Of a stretch of 64,000 bases of DNA, positions 62,090 through 64,000 are shown in pieces. Both the position numbers and the translations under genes were made by a program. Within the stretch, counting starts at the first letter, position 1. Every line of letters begins with the position of its first letter. A model generated the notes under the pieces. The model ran no database searches. It worked only from the letters and a program-made list of their open reading frames with translations, and was not told the origin of the DNA. Origin of the DNA: Enterococcus faecalis_A (lineage in GTDB: Bacteria; Bacillota; Bacilli; Lactobacillales; Enterococcaceae); contig JBPDWA010000004.1 of NCBI GenBank assembly GCA_051295955.1, forward strand, positions 266,117 to 330,116, in the 5' to 3' direction.

Positions 62090-63241
62090 ATGACAGTTAG
62101 AAAAGACAAAGATAAAGGTACTTGGATAATTGATATTACAAACGGCAAAGACCCTATCACAGGCGAGCCTAATCGTATCATCAAACGAAATATCCCTACT
62201 TGCAAAGAAGCCATTGAGCTAGAAAATCACCTAAGAGTTACCCAGTTAGGCGATAACTCTTTTGACTCAAGTGTTACGACAATGGCAATGTTGTATGAGC
62301 TGATGACAGAAGAAGACAAGCAAAAACACCGCAAAGAAAGCTACATGGCAACCCAAGAGTACAACTACAATAAGCACATCAAGGGGGACTTTAAGAAAGC
62401 CAAAATAAAAAAGCTAACCCACAGAGAGTTAGACCGCTTCCGCTCTTCCCTTTCAGACAAGGGCTTGTCTAATAACACGGTCAATAAACTCATGATTCAG
62501 ATGAAGAAACTACTTGATGTTGCAGTGAAACATGGGGTACTGAAAGAAAATTCATGCAAGCAACTGAAAAAGTTACCAGTCAAGAAGAAAAAGATGGACT
62601 ACTGGACACCAGCAGAATTTCAAGAGTTCATGACGCTTTTTACGCCAGAGGAGTACTCTTTTCAACCCTTTTTCAAAGTAGCTTATCTGACTGGTATGCG
62701 CATGGGAGAACTCTTAGGACTGATATGGGAAGATATTGATTTAAGAGGTGACTATTTGGAAGTAAGTAAGACGCTGATTCATTTAACAGGGCGTATGGTC
62801 ATTAATTCCCCTAAGACAGTTGCAGGAAACCGACAAATTACATTGAATCACAAATTAGCTAATGAAGTGCATCAATAGAAGAAACAAAAAGAGCTTCTCT
62901 CACCTTTTGTACCAGATACAGAGAAACTACAGGTCTTTCAATTTGTCCCTAGTCTCATGACTCGCTACATAGTCACTAGAAAGTACAATGAGGTCATAGA
63001 ACGAAGCTCGACACTTAAACAGATCAGAATCTAAGACTTTAAACACTCTCTGGTGGCTTTACCAATAAATAATGGTGATGATCCATCCGCCCTCAGAGAA
63101 AGGCTAGACCATATCAATTATAATACTGCTTATAACATTCATGGTCGCTTCTACCCCAACAAGCAAAATTCCAAATCCTATCAATACCAATATTTCAGGA
63201 GATTTCCACGTTATCTCTGGAAATACTTCTATCTTTTATAA
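62090..63241 (+). pseudogene. int: Tyrosine-recombinase integrase with in-frame stops
   Basis: One uninterrupted frame register of about 383 codons encodes a phage/ICE integrase: an N-terminal AP2-like arm domain, a SAM-like core-binding domain (RKESYMATQEYNYNKHIKGD) and a catalytic domain with AYLTGMRMGELLGLIWEDI (first catalytic Arg). TAG at 62876-62878 and TAA at 63032-63034 interrupt it. The second stop replaces the His of the RIHDFRHSH-type box, whose next Arg is Lys here. The final motif reads NIHGRFYPN where active relatives have NIYxHxYPN, so the Tyr nucleophile is lost. The enzyme cannot be active. Confidence 0.88.
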
Positions 63242-63312
63242 GTAAAAAGAAAAGCAATCAACAAAAAAACGTTGATATTGACAAATAAGTTACAAATATA
63301 GCTTTTACACTA

Positions 63313-63612
63313 TCACAAGGTCTCGAAAGTATCTGTCACTTTTTGAACTGCTTCTTTGGCAGAATCGACCCATTGTCCCTTTGCAGAGGAAGAAAAACTA
63401 CTTTTATATGAGCTACTTACTTGTTTTAATGTTTCTTTTCCTTGTTTTTTCCTCTCTTTGGTTAACGTTTTTCTTGTTTCAGATGTGGAATGACTTGGAT
63501 GGGCAACCAATGACTGGATGAGCCATTTTTCTACACTTTTACGTTGTTCCGCTAGGGCTTCTTTGGCATCATCAATTGTATCACCAACGCCACTCAGGAC
63601 ATCATCAAACAT
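63313..63612 (-). CDS. Small helical type VII effector accessory protein, second copy
   Basis: This 99-residue protein is the same length as its paralogue at 41702-42001 and shares the central signature (here WLIQSLVAHPSHSTSETRK) and the C-terminal GQWVDSAKEAVQKV, matching SQWAEQAQKVVQSV there. It overlaps the 121-residue gene by 8 bases. Helical throughout, with no signal peptide. It is predicted to bind the helical targeting domain of the effector encoded just upstream, beyond the window edge. Confidence 0.65.
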   Translation of the reverse strand: MFDDVLSGVGDTIDDAKEALAEQRKSVEKWLIQSLVAHPSHSTSETRKTLTKERKKQGKETLKQVSSSYKSSFSSSAKGQWVDSAKEAVQKVTDTFETL

Positions 63613-63970
63613 GCTTTTTCGCCTCCTTTTTAGCCAGTAGTGCTTCTTCTTTATATTGGCGTACTTTTTTACCGTATAAAGCTTGATTTTCTTCCAACCG
63701 GTCTTCTAATTGACGTTGAATACTCCTTGAGCGTTGAATAGACGTCTCACTTTCTCTCTCTAAAAAAAAATAAATTTGGCTTCTATCCACCTGATGCCCT
63801 TCTTCATAGTGACGAAGAGTCATAGTCATTTGTTCAGATACATTTTCTAAATACTCTTGGAATTTTCTATTACCAGTGCTTATCTCTTCTAAATAGTTCT
63901 CTAACTTTAAGCGATTGGCTCGATAAGCTTGATCAGCTTCTTCTAATTTTCTTTGTGTCTCTTTTGTCAT
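63605..63970 (-). CDS. Helical type VII effector accessory protein, second partner, second copy
   Basis: This 121-residue coiled-coil protein is paralogous to the 117-residue gene at 41991-42344. Shared landmarks are RKFQEYLENVSEQM, LRHYEEGHQVDRSQIYFFLE and RQLEDRLEENQALY. It has an AGAGGTGA site and starts 9 bases after the stop of the gene at the window edge, the same spacing as at the first locus. It is probably one half of an accessory heterodimer for type VII export. Confidence 0.65.
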   Translation of the reverse strand: MTKETQRKLEEADQAYRANRLKLENYLEEISTGNRKFQEYLENVSEQMTMTLRHYEEGHQVDRSQIYFFLERESETSIQRSRSIQRQLEDRLEENQALYGKKVRQYKEEALLAKKEAKKHV

Positions 63971-63979
63971 ACGTCACCT

Positions 63980-64000
63980 CTAAAATAAATAATTAGCTAA
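63980..64000 (-). CDS. C-terminal end of a type VII effector (partial, runs off the window)
   Basis: Only the last six codons and the stop are in view: LANYLF-stop. The decayed lipase effector at 42354-43617 ends LGNYVF-stop at exactly the same distance from the same accessory pair. This is therefore probably the 3' end of a related effector lying beyond 64000. Confidence 0.5.
   Translation of the reverse strand, partial: LANYLF

Noticed and set aside
1..64000. CRISPR arrays, complete insertion sequences, rRNA or intact tRNA genes
   Set aside because: None was found: no regularly spaced repeats, no transposase motif, and the only tRNA-like sequence is the tRNA-Leu 3' half.

Overview
The window is low-GC Firmicute chromosome, most likely from an Enterococcus or a close relative such as Vagococcus or Melissococcus. 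This rests on the cggR-gap-pgk-tpiA-eno glycolytic cluster, the hisS-aspS pair behind a T-box, a long bifunctional Rel protein next to dtd, several mannose-family PTS operons, a 6S RNA behind rarA, and type VII secretion accessory genes. No 16S or species-specific marker is present, so the genus is an inference.

Layout. (1) 1-7.5 kb, minus strand: a fructosamine (fructoselysine/glucoselysine) PTS operon of gfr type (EIIA, EIIB, EIIC, EIID, two SIS-domain deglycases). It is preceded by a perfect sigma-54 promoter and by a LevR-type activator gene broken by a frameshift. (2) 8-11.9 kb, minus strand: a three-gene operon with its own promoter and terminator encoding a TIR-domain protein, a DUF6119/TIGR04141-like protein and an HD-domain dGTPase. 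It sits between metabolic genes and looks like an undescribed antiphage cassette. (3) 12-18 kb: eno, tpiA, pgk, gap and cggR. (4) 18-32.5 kb: housekeeping genes (YitT, UPF0340, ECF vitamin transporter with a pyridoxal-type kinase, aspS, hisS, T-box, dtd, rel, rsmE, prmA, DUF3013, mpg, rarA). (5) 32.5-41.4 kb: 6S RNA, a small membrane protein, UspA, a 1.45-kb-codon M60/MucBP surface metallopeptidase, a GNAT enzyme and an ABC exporter. (6) 41.7-44 kb: a decayed type VII lipase effector locus with two intact small accessory genes. (7) 45-55.8 kb: a hybrid galactose/galactosamine locus (lacABCD, agaS, a mannose-family PTS with a YajC-like gene, and a divergent gat-type PTS) with a DeoR-family regulator. 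(8) 55.8-64 kb: genome debris and mobile DNA. This holds a thioester-adhesin fragment, a tRNA-Leu 3' fragment with its terminator, a PIN-like nuclease gene, a rolling-circle-type Rep gene, and broken DUF3173 and integrase genes. At the right edge lies a second type VII accessory pair with the last codons of a second effector.

How the parts fit. Sugar-amine and amino-sugar uptake dominate the accessory metabolism: both PTS systems deliver phosphorylated substrate to isomerases or deglycases encoded in the same operon, and the tagatose-6-phosphate branch feeds triose phosphates into the glycolytic cluster. The M60 mucin-active protein, the thioester-adhesin relic and the type VII effectors point to a host-associated gut organism. 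The right-hand 8 kb is an eroding integrated element whose integrase has lost several catalytic residues, so it is probably immobile.
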